A stretch of DNA of 64,000 bases from CAMDPA01 sp965223035 (GCA_965223035.1 OZ244980.1:1612001-1676000); one strand, 5' to 3'; shown: positions 45,880 through 55,305, counted from the stretch's first letter. The notes: a model not told the origin generated them from the sequence alone. Translations and numbers: made by a program.

Positions 45880-46260
45880 TCACACCGGGTCGTAGTAATG
45901 CATCTCCAACAGGATGCAGCCGTTCTCGGAGCGGAACGGTCCGTGTTCGGCGCCAGGCGGACGGCAGGCATAGGTGAACGGAGGATAGCTCGTGCCGCCG
46001 GCGCCGGTCTCGTCATTGCCGACCGTGAGGTCGCCCTGCACCAGGAACACCTCCTCCCAATAATCATGGACGAATGGGGCGGTGGTATAGACGCCGGGCG
46101 CGAACCGCAAAAGCCGGGTCCGAGTGCCGCGCTTGTTGGTCTCGTCGAGCCCGCCGGCGATGATCTTTTGTTGAATGCCTGACGGATATCCCGGCGGTGT
46201 CTCCCAGCCGGTCTGCAGATCAAGCGTATAGAATTCATCGTGAGCCTTGTTGACCGGCAT
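45880..46260 (-). CDS. Cupin-domain protein
   Basis: 126 residues forming one cupin barrel: HDYWEEVFLVQGDLTVG holds the first motif (reduced metal-ligand set, with His and Glu) and the second has PGAEHGPFRSENGC. Last gene of the four-gene minus-strand set. GGAGGACACAGA precedes the ATG. Possible roles are a ring-opening or isomerising enzyme of the same pathway, or a sensor; not determinable from sequence. Confidence 0.8.
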   Translation of the reverse strand: MPVNKAHDEFYTLDLQTGWETPPGYPSGIQQKIIAGGLDETNKRGTRTRLLRFAPGVYTTAPFVHDYWEEVFLVQGDLTVGNDETGAGGTSYPPFTYACRPPGAEHGPFRSENGCILLEMHYYDPV

Positions 46261-46325
46261 TCTGTGTCCTCCATGTCATGGTGCGCGACGGGGCGCGAAG
46301 CTGATGGTGCTGTCGTTGCCGTGCC

Positions 46326-47696
46326 TCACGCTCGCACCGCATGTGCGTCGCCAAGGATAGCTTCGACCGTCAACGCGGTCTGCATCAAGTCCGCGTCCTT
46401 ATGCGCGAAGCCAATCAGTTGCAGCCCGAGCGGGAGACCGGCCGCCGTAAGCAGCGGCAGCGAGACCGCCGGTACCCCCAACAGGGAACCGGGCACGACA
46501 AAACTCGGGTTCCCGGTCGAGGCGAGCCCGATCGGCGCTTCGGCCGGTGCTGACAGAGTGATGCAGGCGGCGCCGAGTGCGGCCAGCTTCGCGTACGCAT
46601 CGCGCACCCGATCGCGTTCGGCGAGGTCGGCGCGGTGGTCAGACAAGGTCATCGCTTCGGCCTCGGCCGCACGCTCGCGCAAGGTTGGGCTGAGCTTTGC
46701 CGCGTCGCGGTCGCGATAGGTGTTGAGCGGCCAGCGCGATTCCCAAGCATTGATCTTGCGGGTCAGCAGCATGGCGCGCTCCAGCGCCGCTTCGACCGCC
46801 GCAATCGCGGCATTGTCGGCTTGGCTCAAGACCCTGACACCTGCGTCCTTCAGCTGCTCGATGGCGCGTTGCAGTGCGGATCTGGCAGCATCGCTGGCGT
46901 CGGCCCAACCGGGCGTTCGCAGCACCATCAGCGTGCCGCGATCGGCCGGCGGTGCCAGCTCGGCCGGTCCATAAAGGCCCGGATGACCGGCATCGCCACC
47001 AGCCCGGTCGGCGATCGCGCGCAACACCGCCCAAGCGTCCTCGATGGTGGCCGCCAGTACACCCTGTGCGCTTTGGCTCATATGATCATGGCTGCCACCA
47101 CGATTGATGGCACCGACCGTCGGTTTAAAACCGACCACGCCGCAATAGCTCGCCGGCCGCAGGATCGATCCGACCACCTGCGTACCCAGGCCGGCCGAGA
47201 AAAAACCCGCCGCGGCACCGGCCGCCGAGCCCGATGAGGAGCCACCGGGCGTGCGCGCCAGATCCCATGGATTGCGGGTCGGGCCGGGCTCGGTCGCCGC
47301 GAACTCGGTGGTCACGGTCTTGCCGAGGATCACGGCGCCTGCTTCTCGCAAGGCGTGCACCGAGGCCGCATCGCGATGAGAATGCCACCCGCTGTACAGC
47401 TCAGAGCCCATTTGCGTGGGCATATCGGCAGTCTCGATCACGTCCTTGACGCCGATGGGCATGCCGTCGATGGCCGATAGCGGGCTGCCGTCGCGCCAGC
47501 GCTTGGCCGCCGCGTCCGCGGCTGAGATCGCCGCCTGCCGGTTCACCGTGACGAACGCCAGAAGCGTCGCCTCGTTCGCGTCGATATTGGCGAAGCAGCG
47601 GTCTAACAGCGCGCGTGGATCGTCCTGCCCGGCTCGAAATTTCGGCGCCAGGGCGAGGAACGGTTGCGCCGTGGGTTGTGCGTTGGGGGTCGCCAT
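46326..47696 (-). CDS. Amidase signature family amidase
   Basis: 456 residues. The Ser-cisSer-Lys triad region is clear: MPIGVKDVIE (Lys, near residue 80), GTQVVGSILRPASYCGVVG (cis-Ser) and ARTPGGSSSGSAAGAAAGF (the glycine/serine-rich signature, near 150-175). It hydrolyses an amide, probably an intermediate of the pathway shared with the FAD monooxygenase. Its ATG overlaps the monooxygenase stop by one base (TAATG), so they are translated together. Confidence 0.9.
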   Translation of the reverse strand: MATPNAQPTAQPFLALAPKFRAGQDDPRALLDRCFANIDANEATLLAFVTVNRQAAISAADAAAKRWRDGSPLSAIDGMPIGVKDVIETADMPTQMGSELYSGWHSHRDAASVHALREAGAVILGKTVTTEFAATEPGPTRNPWDLARTPGGSSSGSAAGAAAGFFSAGLGTQVVGSILRPASYCGVVGFKPTVGAINRGGSHDHMSQSAQGVLAATIEDAWAVLRAIADRAGGDAGHPGLYGPAELAPPADRGTLMVLRTPGWADASDAARSALQRAIEQLKDAGVRVLSQADNAAIAAVEAALERAMLLTRKINAWESRWPLNTYRDRDAAKLSPTLRERAAEAEAMTLSDHRADLAERDRVRDAYAKLAALGAACITLSAPAEAPIGLASTGNPSFVVPGSLLGVPAVSLPLLTAAGLPLGLQLIGFAHKDADLMQTALTVEAILGDAHAVRA

Positions 47697-48919
47697 TATG
47701 CCGACTCCAGGGTGATTGCAGCCGCGCGCCGCTGCATCGCGATCATCGAGGTCTTTAACAAGAATTCTCGCGCGCGGACCGGATCGGCGGCCAAGGCGCG
47801 CAAGTCATCAAAGTTTCGCGTGCGCGCCTGCGGGTCGCTTTCTTCTAGGCGCTTCTTGTTAGCGATGGTTTGCGCCTGCACGAAGTCGTTGGTCACGGTG
47901 CGTCGCTGCAGCGCGTAAAGATCCAGCAGCCGCTCCGATCCGCCCTCCAACATCACCGCGATCAGTTTTTCGCTGACGTTGGCGGCGTCCTGCAGTCCCC
48001 CATTGAGGCCCATCCCACCGATCGAGTTGTTGACGTGCGCGCTGTCGCCGGCCAGCAGCACCCGTCCGCGACGGAATGTGGCCGCCACCCTTTGATGGAT
48101 CGTATAAAGATTGCGGTGTACGATGTCGTGGCCGCCCTCACGCGGGAAAAATTTTTGCATGCGAGCATGCACCGATTCGTCGCTCAAGGTGCGCGCCTCC
48201 GGTTCCGTCGCATCGGCCGGGAACACGGTACGCCAAAGGCCCGGTGGGCCATCGGCCGAAACCTTGAAGCAATTGCACCACTCGTCCGGATCGGCGATGT
48301 AGGTGCGTTCGCAGTAACCGCGGTTGGCGGCGAAATCGAACGGCGTGGTGAGGACCAAGAACCGTTCTGCGTATGTGAAGCCCTCGAACCCGATGTCGCT
48401 GGACTTGCGCACCGTACTGCGACCACCGTCGGCACCGATCAGATAGGCGCCGGTGTGCCGTTCGTTGCCGCCCACCGTTGCCACGTTGACGGTCACCGCG
48501 CGATCGGTTTGCTCGACGTCGGTGACCGTTGCATCGAACCGGACCTCCACGTTGTCGAGTTGCTCAAGGCGTTCGAGCAGCAGCTTGGAGGTCTTGAATT
48601 GCTCGCATTGGATCACGTATGGGTGCTGCGTATCTTGTGCCAAAACCGCGTGGTCGAACTCGGCGATTTTGGTGTTGGTCGGGCGGTCCCAGAACTGAAA
48701 AATCGGTGTCACCAGCCCGACCCGCGCCATGTCCTCCACCAGCCCGACCGTCGCCAGCACGTCCAAGGTGGCCGGGTGGGTGGTCGCTGCCCGCGGATCC
48801 TCCTGCAGGCATGGGTTGGCGTCGAACAGCCGAACCTCGAGCCCTGCCCGGCCCAATAGCAGGGCCGCGAATAAGCCGACGGGACCACCGCCGGCGATCA
48901 AAATCCTACGCTCTTGCAT
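47696..48919 (-). CDS. FAD-dependent aromatic-ring monooxygenase (UbiH/MhpA-like)
   Basis: 407 residues from ATG 48919 (GAGGA upstream). RILIAGGGPVGLFAALLLGRAG is the Rossmann GxGxxG motif; YLIGADGGRSTVRK is the DG motif; GRVLLAGDSAHVNNSIGGMG is the GD motif. These flavoproteins hydroxylate phenolic or N-heteroaromatic acids with NAD(P)H. It is coupled to the amidase, so the substrate may bear an amide or form one after ring cleavage; this is inference. Confidence 0.9.
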   Translation of the reverse strand: MQERRILIAGGGPVGLFAALLLGRAGLEVRLFDANPCLQEDPRAATTHPATLDVLATVGLVEDMARVGLVTPIFQFWDRPTNTKIAEFDHAVLAQDTQHPYVIQCEQFKTSKLLLERLEQLDNVEVRFDATVTDVEQTDRAVTVNVATVGGNERHTGAYLIGADGGRSTVRKSSDIGFEGFTYAERFLVLTTPFDFAANRGYCERTYIADPDEWCNCFKVSADGPPGLWRTVFPADATEPEARTLSDESVHARMQKFFPREGGHDIVHRNLYTIHQRVAATFRRGRVLLAGDSAHVNNSIGGMGLNGGLQDAANVSEKLIAVMLEGGSERLLDLYALQRRTVTNDFVQAQTIANKKRLEESDPQARTRNFDDLRALAADPVRAREFLLKTSMIAMQRRAAAITLESA

Positions 48920-49119
48920 CAACTGCGTTCCTCTTTCGGTCAGCGTGCTGGCTTGGGTGACGATAGCGGCAACCGCACGGGCCGACCAACCGCGTCGGCC
49001 ACGCTACCGGCCACGCTACCGGCCGCCACCGGCAAGCGCGCTTGACCTGTCGCGCGCCGGGTGGCCTGGCCAATGGCGCCGGCGGCGAACAAAGTCGGAG
49101 GCCACCCGATCATGCGCGA

Positions 49120-49812
49120 TCAGCCCACGATCGGCAGGCTTTCGATCGCGTAGCCGTGCTCGATCTTGCGTCCCAGCACGGGATCCTCCAACTCGAAGTC
49201 GAACCGGGCCGACGACCGGATGCCGCCTTTGGCTGCAAACGTGCCGCAAAACATCAGCGCACCTTCCGGCAACGCCGCGCCACCGGTGTATTTGGCGACG
49301 AGATCGCGCGGCGCGATCATGCCGGCGACCGTACCTTCTTGGTACAGCACGCGCTCGCCGTTCTCCAAGATGAACGACCTCAAGATCAGCTGATCCCAAT
49401 GCGGATCGCAGTCATCGAACGGCCAGAACGCCGGTGCGATCGGCTTGTCACACATCTGCTTCGAGACAGTCACACCGTAGGTCTCGACCTCGCGATCGGT
49501 GTGGTCCGAGCCGACCCCGACCCACAACTGGCCGTTGGCCTTAAGCAAGACGAATTCGACCTCCCCGCTGGATTTGGTGCCGGAGGCCTCGATCTGATCC
49601 GCGCTCGTCAGGCGCGAGCAGGACACCCGGTAAAAGATGGGCGTGGTGGCCGGCCGCGCGACGCCGACCGCCTCAAGCTCACGGATATGCTTTTCCACCG
49701 CGTCGGGATCGCGGCCGGTCCAGCCGGCGATGATCGCCTGATTGATGGTGGCCTCTCCTGGTAGGGCGCCGAGTCCGCCGTGGAACGTGGCTGTTAGGTG
49801 CGTTTCGGGCAC
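49120..49812 (-). CDS. DUF2848 family protein (fumarylacetoacetase-like fold, uncharacterised)
   Basis: 230 residues from the GTG at 49812 (AGGGGA 5 bases upstream); the more distal ATG at 49893 adds residues without homology. Recognised from GVGSDHTDREVETYGVTVSKQ, WDQLILRSFI and YTGGAALPEGALMFCGTFA, which match DUF2848 proteins. Function unknown; members occur in catabolic operons. It is first in the set before the FAD monooxygenase, 200 bases away. Confidence 0.8.
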   Translation of the reverse strand: MPETHLTATFHGGLGALPGEATINQAIIAGWTGRDPDAVEKHIRELEAVGVARPATTPIFYRVSCSRLTSADQIEASGTKSSGEVEFVLLKANGQLWVGVGSDHTDREVETYGVTVSKQMCDKPIAPAFWPFDDCDPHWDQLILRSFILENGERVLYQEGTVAGMIAPRDLVAKYTGGAALPEGALMFCGTFAAKGGIRSSARFDFELEDPVLGRKIEHGYAIESLPIVG

Positions 49813-49962
49813 ATCGATCCCCTGGCATGTTTGGGTTGGTGTGTTGGGTCGACAGAACTTCAGCAACGTATCGGGGCGGCGGCGAGAATTCAACGCAGGC
49901 CCGATCGCCGCGACCCGGTTGTGCCTTGACTCGCGCGCCGCGAACGGCTATCCGCCCGCAAC

Positions 49963-50014
49963 CGTGGTGATTTGCGCCAGCTTGCAGCCACGTTAAACAA
50001 CTAGCTAAAGAGGC
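49963..50014 (+). promoter_or_regulatory. SAM-II riboswitch upstream of metZ
   Basis: The sequence holds the SAM-II consensus: stem CGTGG (49963-49967) with CCACG (49988-49992), the loop GTGATTTG, GCTTGCAGCC, then GTTAAACAA and GCTAAAGAGG that forms the pseudoknot ending in a Shine-Dalgarno-like sequence. It lies 139 bases before the metZ ATG. SAM binding would lower metZ expression. SAM-II is a known alphaproteobacterial element found before metA and metZ-type genes. Confidence 0.88.
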
Positions 50015-50152
50015 CGCGCGCGCACCTGGCTCGGGCGCCGGTCCCCGCCGGCGTGAGACATGAGCCGGATGTTTTGCTGTGAGGTTGGGGACCATCCGCC
50101 GACGTCCAGTCGGCGAGGATGGCCCCGGCAGCATCAGCTGAGGAGACGCGCG

Positions 50153-51349
50153 ATGACGACAGCTAAGCCCCGCAAATTTCGGCCAGAAACGCTGCTGGTG
50201 CACGGCGGCACCATGCGGTCCCAGTTCGGCGAAATGTCCGAGGCGTTGTTTTTGACGCAAGGCTATGCCTACGACAGTGCGGAAATTGCGGAACGGCGGT
50301 TCAACGGCGAAGAGCCCGGGTTCCAATACTCGCGCTTCTCCAATCCCACGGTGTCGATGTTCGAGGCCCGGATGCGCCTGTTGGAGGGGGCTGAGGATGC
50401 GCGCGCTTGCGCTACCGGCATGGCGGCGGTGACCACCTCGATCATCGGTTACCTCTCAGCGGGCCAGCACATCGTTGCGGCCAAAGCGATGTTTGGCTCC
50501 TGCCGCTACATCGTGGAGGATCTTTGTCCGCGGTTCGGCATCGAGTTCACGCTGGTGGATGGCCACGAGCTCGATCAATGGCGACGCGCGATCAAGCCGA
50601 ACACTAAGGCGTTATTCTTCGAGACACCGGCCAATCCGACGCTGGAGATCATCGACATCGCCGCCGTCTCCCAACTTGCCCATGATGCCGGCGCCATAGT
50701 GATCGTCGACAATGTGTTCGCCACGCCGATGCTGCAAAAGCCGCTTGAGCACGGCGCCGACGTGGTGGTTTACTCGACCACCAAGCATATTGACGGACAG
50801 GGTCGTTGTCTCGGCGGCGTGGTGCTGTCCTCGACGGAGTTGATCAAAAAACACTACCACGACTTCGTGCGCCAGACCGGACCAGCCTTGTCACCGTTCA
50901 ATGCGTGGGTGATGCTGAAAAGCTTGGAAACGCTTCCCGCTAGGGTCAAGGCCCAGTGCGAGACGGCGATGCGCATCGCCGAGCACCTGTCCGGCAAGCC
51001 GGGCATCGCCAAGGTCTTGTATTGCGGCAAGCCCGATCATCCCCAAGCCGACGTGATCGCCCGTCAGATGAGCGGCGGCGGACAAATCGTCACGTTGGTG
51101 CTGGACGCCGACAAGGCGGCCGCGTTCCGCTTCCAAAATGCGCTGCAGCTGATCAAGATATCCAACAACCTGGGCGACGCCAAGAGCATCGTTACACATC
51201 CAGCAACAACCACCCATCAGCGCCTGAAGCCGCATGCGCGGGAAGAACTTGGCATTGGTGATGGCATGTTGCGGTTGTCCGTGGGGCTCGAGGCCTACGA
51301 GGATTTAGCTGAGGATCTCGATGCGGCGCTGGCTGCGGCCTTCCATTGA
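50153..51349 (+). CDS. metZ: O-succinylhomoserine sulfhydrylase
   Basis: 398 residues from ATG 50153 (AGGAG upstream; an in-frame start at 50060 lies between riboswitch and gene). Cys/Met-metabolism PLP fold with PLP lysine in VVYSTTKHIDGQGR near residue 210, YSRFSNPTVSMFE near 60 and ETPANPTLEIIDI. The ends and length match MetZ. It makes homocysteine from O-succinylhomoserine (or O-acetyl-) and sulfide. Regulated by the SAM-II riboswitch. Confidence 0.92.
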   Translation: MTTAKPRKFRPETLLVHGGTMRSQFGEMSEALFLTQGYAYDSAEIAERRFNGEEPGFQYSRFSNPTVSMFEARMRLLEGAEDARACATGMAAVTTSIIGYLSAGQHIVAAKAMFGSCRYIVEDLCPRFGIEFTLVDGHELDQWRRAIKPNTKALFFETPANPTLEIIDIAAVSQLAHDAGAIVIVDNVFATPMLQKPLEHGADVVVYSTTKHIDGQGRCLGGVVLSSTELIKKHYHDFVRQTGPALSPFNAWVMLKSLETLPARVKAQCETAMRIAEHLSGKPGIAKVLYCGKPDHPQADVIARQMSGGGQIVTLVLDADKAAAFRFQNALQLIKISNNLGDAKSIVTHPATTTHQRLKPHAREELGIGDGMLRLSVGLEAYEDLAEDLDAALAAAFH

Positions 51350-51561
51350 TCGTGCTACAACCGGATTGATCGCTGCCCGCGGTGCTGGTCGCGCATGAGT
51401 TGCACGTGAGCTGCGCACCGCGGGTGCGCTGGTGCTCGGTCTGGGGGCGATCGAGTGTGTTGGTGGTCCAAAGACCATCAAAGTCGGTTGAGACAGGGTT
51501 TGATCATCGGTCGGGCGGGGTGGGGCGCGCGGCCAGTTGCCCGCCAGTGGATCACGTCGTC

Positions 51562-52629
51562 ATGAGCTGGCCTCGACACCTCAAGATTGTTCTGGCCACC
51601 TTTATCGGCATCGCCTTGGCGCTCTATCTGTTTGTGCTGGCGATGAATCCGTATGGCAATCTGCCCAACTGGGCGTTTGCCAGCCATGTCATGACGGACG
51701 ATAATCAGCGCTTTCAATATCCATCGGTGGCGAGATCCGGTCGCTACGATAGTTTGGTGATGGGGACGTCGACCGCGCGCCTGCTGAAACCGGCCGCTTT
51801 CGAGGCGATCCTCGGCGGGCGCTTTGCCAACCTGGCGATGAACGCGGGCACGGCCTGGGAGCAGACGCAGCTCGTTGAGCTGTTCGTGCGCCACACGCCT
51901 CGGCCCCACGCGCTGGTGGCCGTGCTCGATTATCCGTGGTGCGTGCCCGATGCGGACCGGGCTCGCGTCACGTTCCGCGGCTTCCCAGAGTGGATGTACG
52001 ATACCGACCCTTGGAATGACCTGTTTTACACCTTCAACTCGCGCGCCGTGGAAATCTCGGTGCGCCGGCTGTGGGCGGCAGTTTCCGGTCGCAAGCCGCG
52101 ACTGCCGGACAACGGCTATCAGATCTTCACGCCACCGGAAAGCGCCTATGACCGCGCCAAGGTCAAGTTCAAGCTCTACGGCACTGGCCCAGCACGTCCG
52201 CCGTCGCCCGTGGTGCCGCCCGTCTCCGTCACGGCCGCGCAGCGCGAAGCGTGGCGATTTCCGGCGCTGCCGTGGCTTGAGCAGCTGATCACGGCGGGGA
52301 GGTGGCGCCACGCGGTGGTGGTGTTCGCGCCGGTCCACGTCACCGCCCAGCCCACCCCAGGATCGCTGCACGAGCAAAAGGAAGCCGAGTGCAAGCGCCG
52401 GGTCGCCCGCATCGGCGCACGCCACGCGGTGCCGGTGATCGATTTTCGTATTCGCTCCAGCCTCACAGCGGCGGATGACAACTTTTGGGACCCGCTGCAC
52501 TTCCGCATCGGCATCGCCACCCGGATCACCGATGGGATAGCCACCGCTTTACAGACGCGCGAGCACGATCACAGGGGCGATTGGCGGATCTTGAGCGGCG
52601 GTTGGGCGGCGCATATGAACCCAGAGTGA
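51562..52629 (+). CDS. Membrane-anchored SGNH-hydrolase-like protein
   Basis: 355 residues from ATG 51562. One N-terminal helix (residues 8-28) anchors it; the outside domain has LVMGTSTARLLKPAAFE (the G-x-S nucleophile block) and DDNFWDPLHFRIG near residue 315 (the Asp-x-x-His block). The type resembles DUF1574/AlgX-like acyltransferase or esterase domains of exopolysaccharide pathways. No sugar genes are adjacent, so the substrate is unknown. Confidence 0.72.
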   Translation: MSWPRHLKIVLATFIGIALALYLFVLAMNPYGNLPNWAFASHVMTDDNQRFQYPSVARSGRYDSLVMGTSTARLLKPAAFEAILGGRFANLAMNAGTAWEQTQLVELFVRHTPRPHALVAVLDYPWCVPDADRARVTFRGFPEWMYDTDPWNDLFYTFNSRAVEISVRRLWAAVSGRKPRLPDNGYQIFTPPESAYDRAKVKFKLYGTGPARPPSPVVPPVSVTAAQREAWRFPALPWLEQLITAGRWRHAVVVFAPVHVTAQPTPGSLHEQKEAECKRRVARIGARHAVPVIDFRIRSSLTAADDNFWDPLHFRIGIATRITDGIATALQTREHDHRGDWRILSGGWAAHMNPE

Positions 52630-52677
52630 AGGGTGAACCCAGAGTGAAGCTGCGGCCCCGCGTGGCCCACCGGCAGC

Positions 52678-52830
52678 TAGAGCAACCTGCCTTTGATCGG
52701 AATCGGAACGATCCCGATCAAAGGCAGAAAGTTGCTCACCACTTTAAGAGCGATCATCTTTGCGCCTTAAATCGGAACCGGCGCAATTGGAATCGGCGTT
52801 GCGGTTCCGATTTAAGGCGCGATGATCTAA
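52678..52830. repeat. Dispersed palindromes, module A then long module B
   Basis: A has TTTGATCGG and CCGATCAAA arms; B carries the full inner GGCGCAATTGGAATCGGCG loop. Order and linker are as in the 56312 and 57512 copies. It lies between same-direction genes; no gene in the remaining bases to 52998. Confidence 0.88.
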
Positions 52831-52998
52831 GACCAGCCTTCGCCGGCGTGCAGCCACCAGGACCACGCACCGATGGCCGGTGTCGGCCGAACTTGTTCCG
52901 GCTGCCGATAGACCGGACAATGCCGGCCTCGCATCCCTCGATCTCGCATCATCGAACCCTGCAAAGCAAACGACGCAAGAACGTGTATACTAGCCGTA

Positions 52999-53691
52999 AT
53001 GAGCCTCGATTCGACACAGCCCTGCACAGCTCTTGGCGCGGCCACCATCGCTGCTGTGGCGCGCGCCCGCCTGGATGCGGCGCCGTCGAGCCGGATTTTT
53101 CACCCCGCGCGTGGGCAGGCGATGGCGGAAACTGAGGCGGCAGCGGAGGCGATCGCGACCGGCAACAGCGAATTGGTCGATGAATTCATGCTCGGCAGGT
53201 CGCTGCGGCGGGCGGCGGTGCTGGTAGGGATCGTCGCCCGCGATGAGCCGACCGTTCTGCTGACCCAGCGTACCGATCAACTTCCCAGCCACGCCGGCCA
53301 GATCGCGTTCCCCGGCGGCAAGCTGGAGCCCGGTGACGCCGACGCAATCGCCGCCGCGGTGCGCGAGGCCGGCGAGGAGATCGGGCTGAGCGGCGGCTTC
53401 ATCGAGCCGATCGGATACCTCGACGCACTGAGAACACACACCGGTTTTCACATCGATCCAGTTGTCGCGCTGGTGCAGCCGGGCTTCGCCCTGCGGCTTG
53501 ATGCGCGTGAGGTGGCCGACGTTTTCGAAGTGCCGTTGACGTTCTTGATGGACCCCGCCAACCACCGGCGCTTATCGCGGGTGCGTGATGGACGCCGTCG
53601 TTCCTATTATGCGATGCCTTATCAACAGCGATTCATCTGGGGGGCAACGGCAGCGATGATCAAAAATCTTCAGTTGAGGCTGTTTCCATAA
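52999..53691 (+). CDS. Nudix CoA pyrophosphatase (NudL-like)
   Basis: 230 residues. The Nudix box AFPGGKLEPGDADAI...AVREAGEEIGL spans residues about 97-121, preceded by the CoA-subfamily motif LLTQRTDQLPSHAGQIAF. It hydrolyses coenzyme A or acyl-CoA to 4'-phosphopantetheine and 3',5'-ADP. TATACT lies 9 bases upstream of the ATG. Start and order followed by DUF6111 and cca are as in many alphaproteobacteria. Confidence 0.9.
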   Translation: MSLDSTQPCTALGAATIAAVARARLDAAPSSRIFHPARGQAMAETEAAAEAIATGNSELVDEFMLGRSLRRAAVLVGIVARDEPTVLLTQRTDQLPSHAGQIAFPGGKLEPGDADAIAAAVREAGEEIGLSGGFIEPIGYLDALRTHTGFHIDPVVALVQPGFALRLDAREVADVFEVPLTFLMDPANHRRLSRVRDGRRRSYYAMPYQQRFIWGATAAMIKNLQLRLFP

Positions 53692-53954
53692 TGATCCGTG
53701 TGGTCATCGAAAGCCTTTTGCTGTTCTTGCTGCCGACGGCGATCTACGTTGCCTTTGTATGGGTGACCCGGCGCCGAACAGGGTCCGGCAAACCCGTCCT
53801 CGATGGCGCGCCGTTGGTCTGGTTAGCCGTGCTCGGTGCCTCTTTGGTGGTGATCGTCATGAGCTTTTTTGCCACCTACACCGGTGGCAAGCCGGGACAA
53901 GGGTATGCGCCGGCCGTTGTTCGCGACGGCAAGATCGTGCCGGGCGACCAATAG
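53691..53954 (+). CDS. DUF6111 family small membrane protein
   Basis: 87 residues with two membrane helices (about residues 5-22 and 45-62) and a C-terminal GYAPAVVRDGKIVPGDQ tail, typical of DUF6111. Starts one base inside the Nudix stop codon (TAATG). Function unknown; co-occurs with Nudix and cca. Confidence 0.85.
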   Translation: MIRVVIESLLLFLLPTAIYVAFVWVTRRRTGSGKPVLDGAPLVWLAVLGASLVVIVMSFFATYTGGKPGQGYAPAVVRDGKIVPGDQ

Positions 53955-53990
53955 GATCGTGTCGAAGCGTGGGGAGTTGGATCGAAGTCG

Positions 53991-55223
53991 GTGTCTGTCA
54001 CCCGCGAACTGCCGAGCCTTGCCGACGCCGCGTGGTTGCGTGCGGCGCCGACGCAAGCCGTGTTCGACGTTATTGCCACCGGAGGCTACCAGGCCCGCGC
54101 CGTTGGCGGCGTGGTGCGCAATGCCCTGTTGGGATTGCCTGTCACCGATATCGACATCGCGACGACGGCGCTGCCTGAAGAGGTGATGCGCCTGGCCGAG
54201 GCGGCTGGGCTCGGCGTCGCCGCGACCGGGCTCAAACATGGGACCGTCACGGTCATTGCCGAGCATCACCCGTTCGAGGTCACGACCCTGCGCAAAGACG
54301 TGGAAACCCACGGGCGCCATGCCACCGTGGCTTTTACGGCGGATTGGGCAGCCGATGCCGGGCGCCGAGACTTCACGATGAACGCGCTTTATTGCGACCG
54401 TAACGGCAGCGTGTTCGATCCGCTCGACGGTTATCGCGATCTGGCAGCGCGGCGTGTGCGGTTTATCGGTGATCCTCACGCCCGGATTCGAGAGGATTAC
54501 CTGCGCATCCTGCGCTTTTTTCGCTTCACCGCCGAGTATTCCACCAGTGAACCGGACCCGGATGGATTGCACGCCGCCATCGTCGAACGCGATGGCTTGA
54601 ACAGGTTGTCGGCAGAGCGTTTGCGCCAGGAGTTGCTGCGGCTGTTGGTGGCACCGGGCGTCAACGCAGCTGTGGCGGCGATGCAAGGTTACGGCATTTT
54701 GGCGCAGGTGATGCCGGCCGCGCCGCGGCCCCGCTCACTAGCGCGGATCGTCGAAATCGAGGCCGGCCATGGCACGGCGCGCAACGCCGCTCTGCGCTTG
54801 GCGGCGCTGGCGGTCGAAACGATGGAGGATGCCGGACGGCTCGACCGTCGGTTCCGGTTGTCGCGCGCCGAGCACGACGTCTTGCAGCTGGCCGCGGCTG
54901 TGCGTGCGTTGGACCAGCACGCTCCCGACCAGCGCCGACAACGGTTGCTGCTTTACCGGCGCGGTCCGACCGAATATCGCTGCCTGATCGCGTTGGCCTG
55001 GGCACGTGCGCTCGGCGCCCCGACTGATGATCGTCAGTGGTCGCAGGCGCTGACCCTGCCGGACCGGTGGACCGCGCCGATCCTTCCGGTCAGCGGCGCT
55101 GACATCGTGGCCCGCGGTGTCAGCGCCGGTCCCGCGGTGGGTCGGGTGCTGCGTCGCCTCGAGGCGGAATGGATCGCCGATGACTTTGCGGCAGATCGTG
55201 AGGCCTTGCTCGGGCGCATCTAG
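53991..55223 (+). CDS. cca: CCA tRNA nucleotidyltransferase
   Basis: 410 residues from GTG 53991. Poly(A)-polymerase/CCA class II motifs: AVGGVVRNALLGLPVTDIDI (G-x-x-D, residues 38-58), GRRDFTMNALY and EDYLRILRFFRFTA. It adds or repairs the CCA tail of tRNAs. It completes the Nudix-DUF6111-cca unit. The stop codon TAG (55221-55223) is the first three bases of a module A repeat. Confidence 0.93.
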   Translation: MSVTRELPSLADAAWLRAAPTQAVFDVIATGGYQARAVGGVVRNALLGLPVTDIDIATTALPEEVMRLAEAAGLGVAATGLKHGTVTVIAEHHPFEVTTLRKDVETHGRHATVAFTADWAADAGRRDFTMNALYCDRNGSVFDPLDGYRDLAARRVRFIGDPHARIREDYLRILRFFRFTAEYSTSEPDPDGLHAAIVERDGLNRLSAERLRQELLRLLVAPGVNAAVAAMQGYGILAQVMPAAPRPRSLARIVEIEAGHGTARNAALRLAALAVETMEDAGRLDRRFRLSRAEHDVLQLAAAVRALDQHAPDQRRQRLLLYRRGPTEYRCLIALAWARALGAPTDDRQWSQALTLPDRWTAPILPVSGADIVARGVSAGPAVGRVLRRLEAEWIADDFAADREALLGRI

Positions 55224-55305
55224 AGCAACCTGCCTTTATTCGGAATCGGAACGATCCCGAATAAAGGCAGAAAGTTGCTCTACACTTTAAGGCGCGATGA
55301 TCTAG
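55221..55305. repeat. Module A followed by a B end
   Basis: Arms TTTATTCGG and CCGAATAAA, a further covariant of module A, then ACACTTTAAGGCGCGATGATCTAG, in which B is reduced to its right end. It starts at the cca stop codon. Confidence 0.85.
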
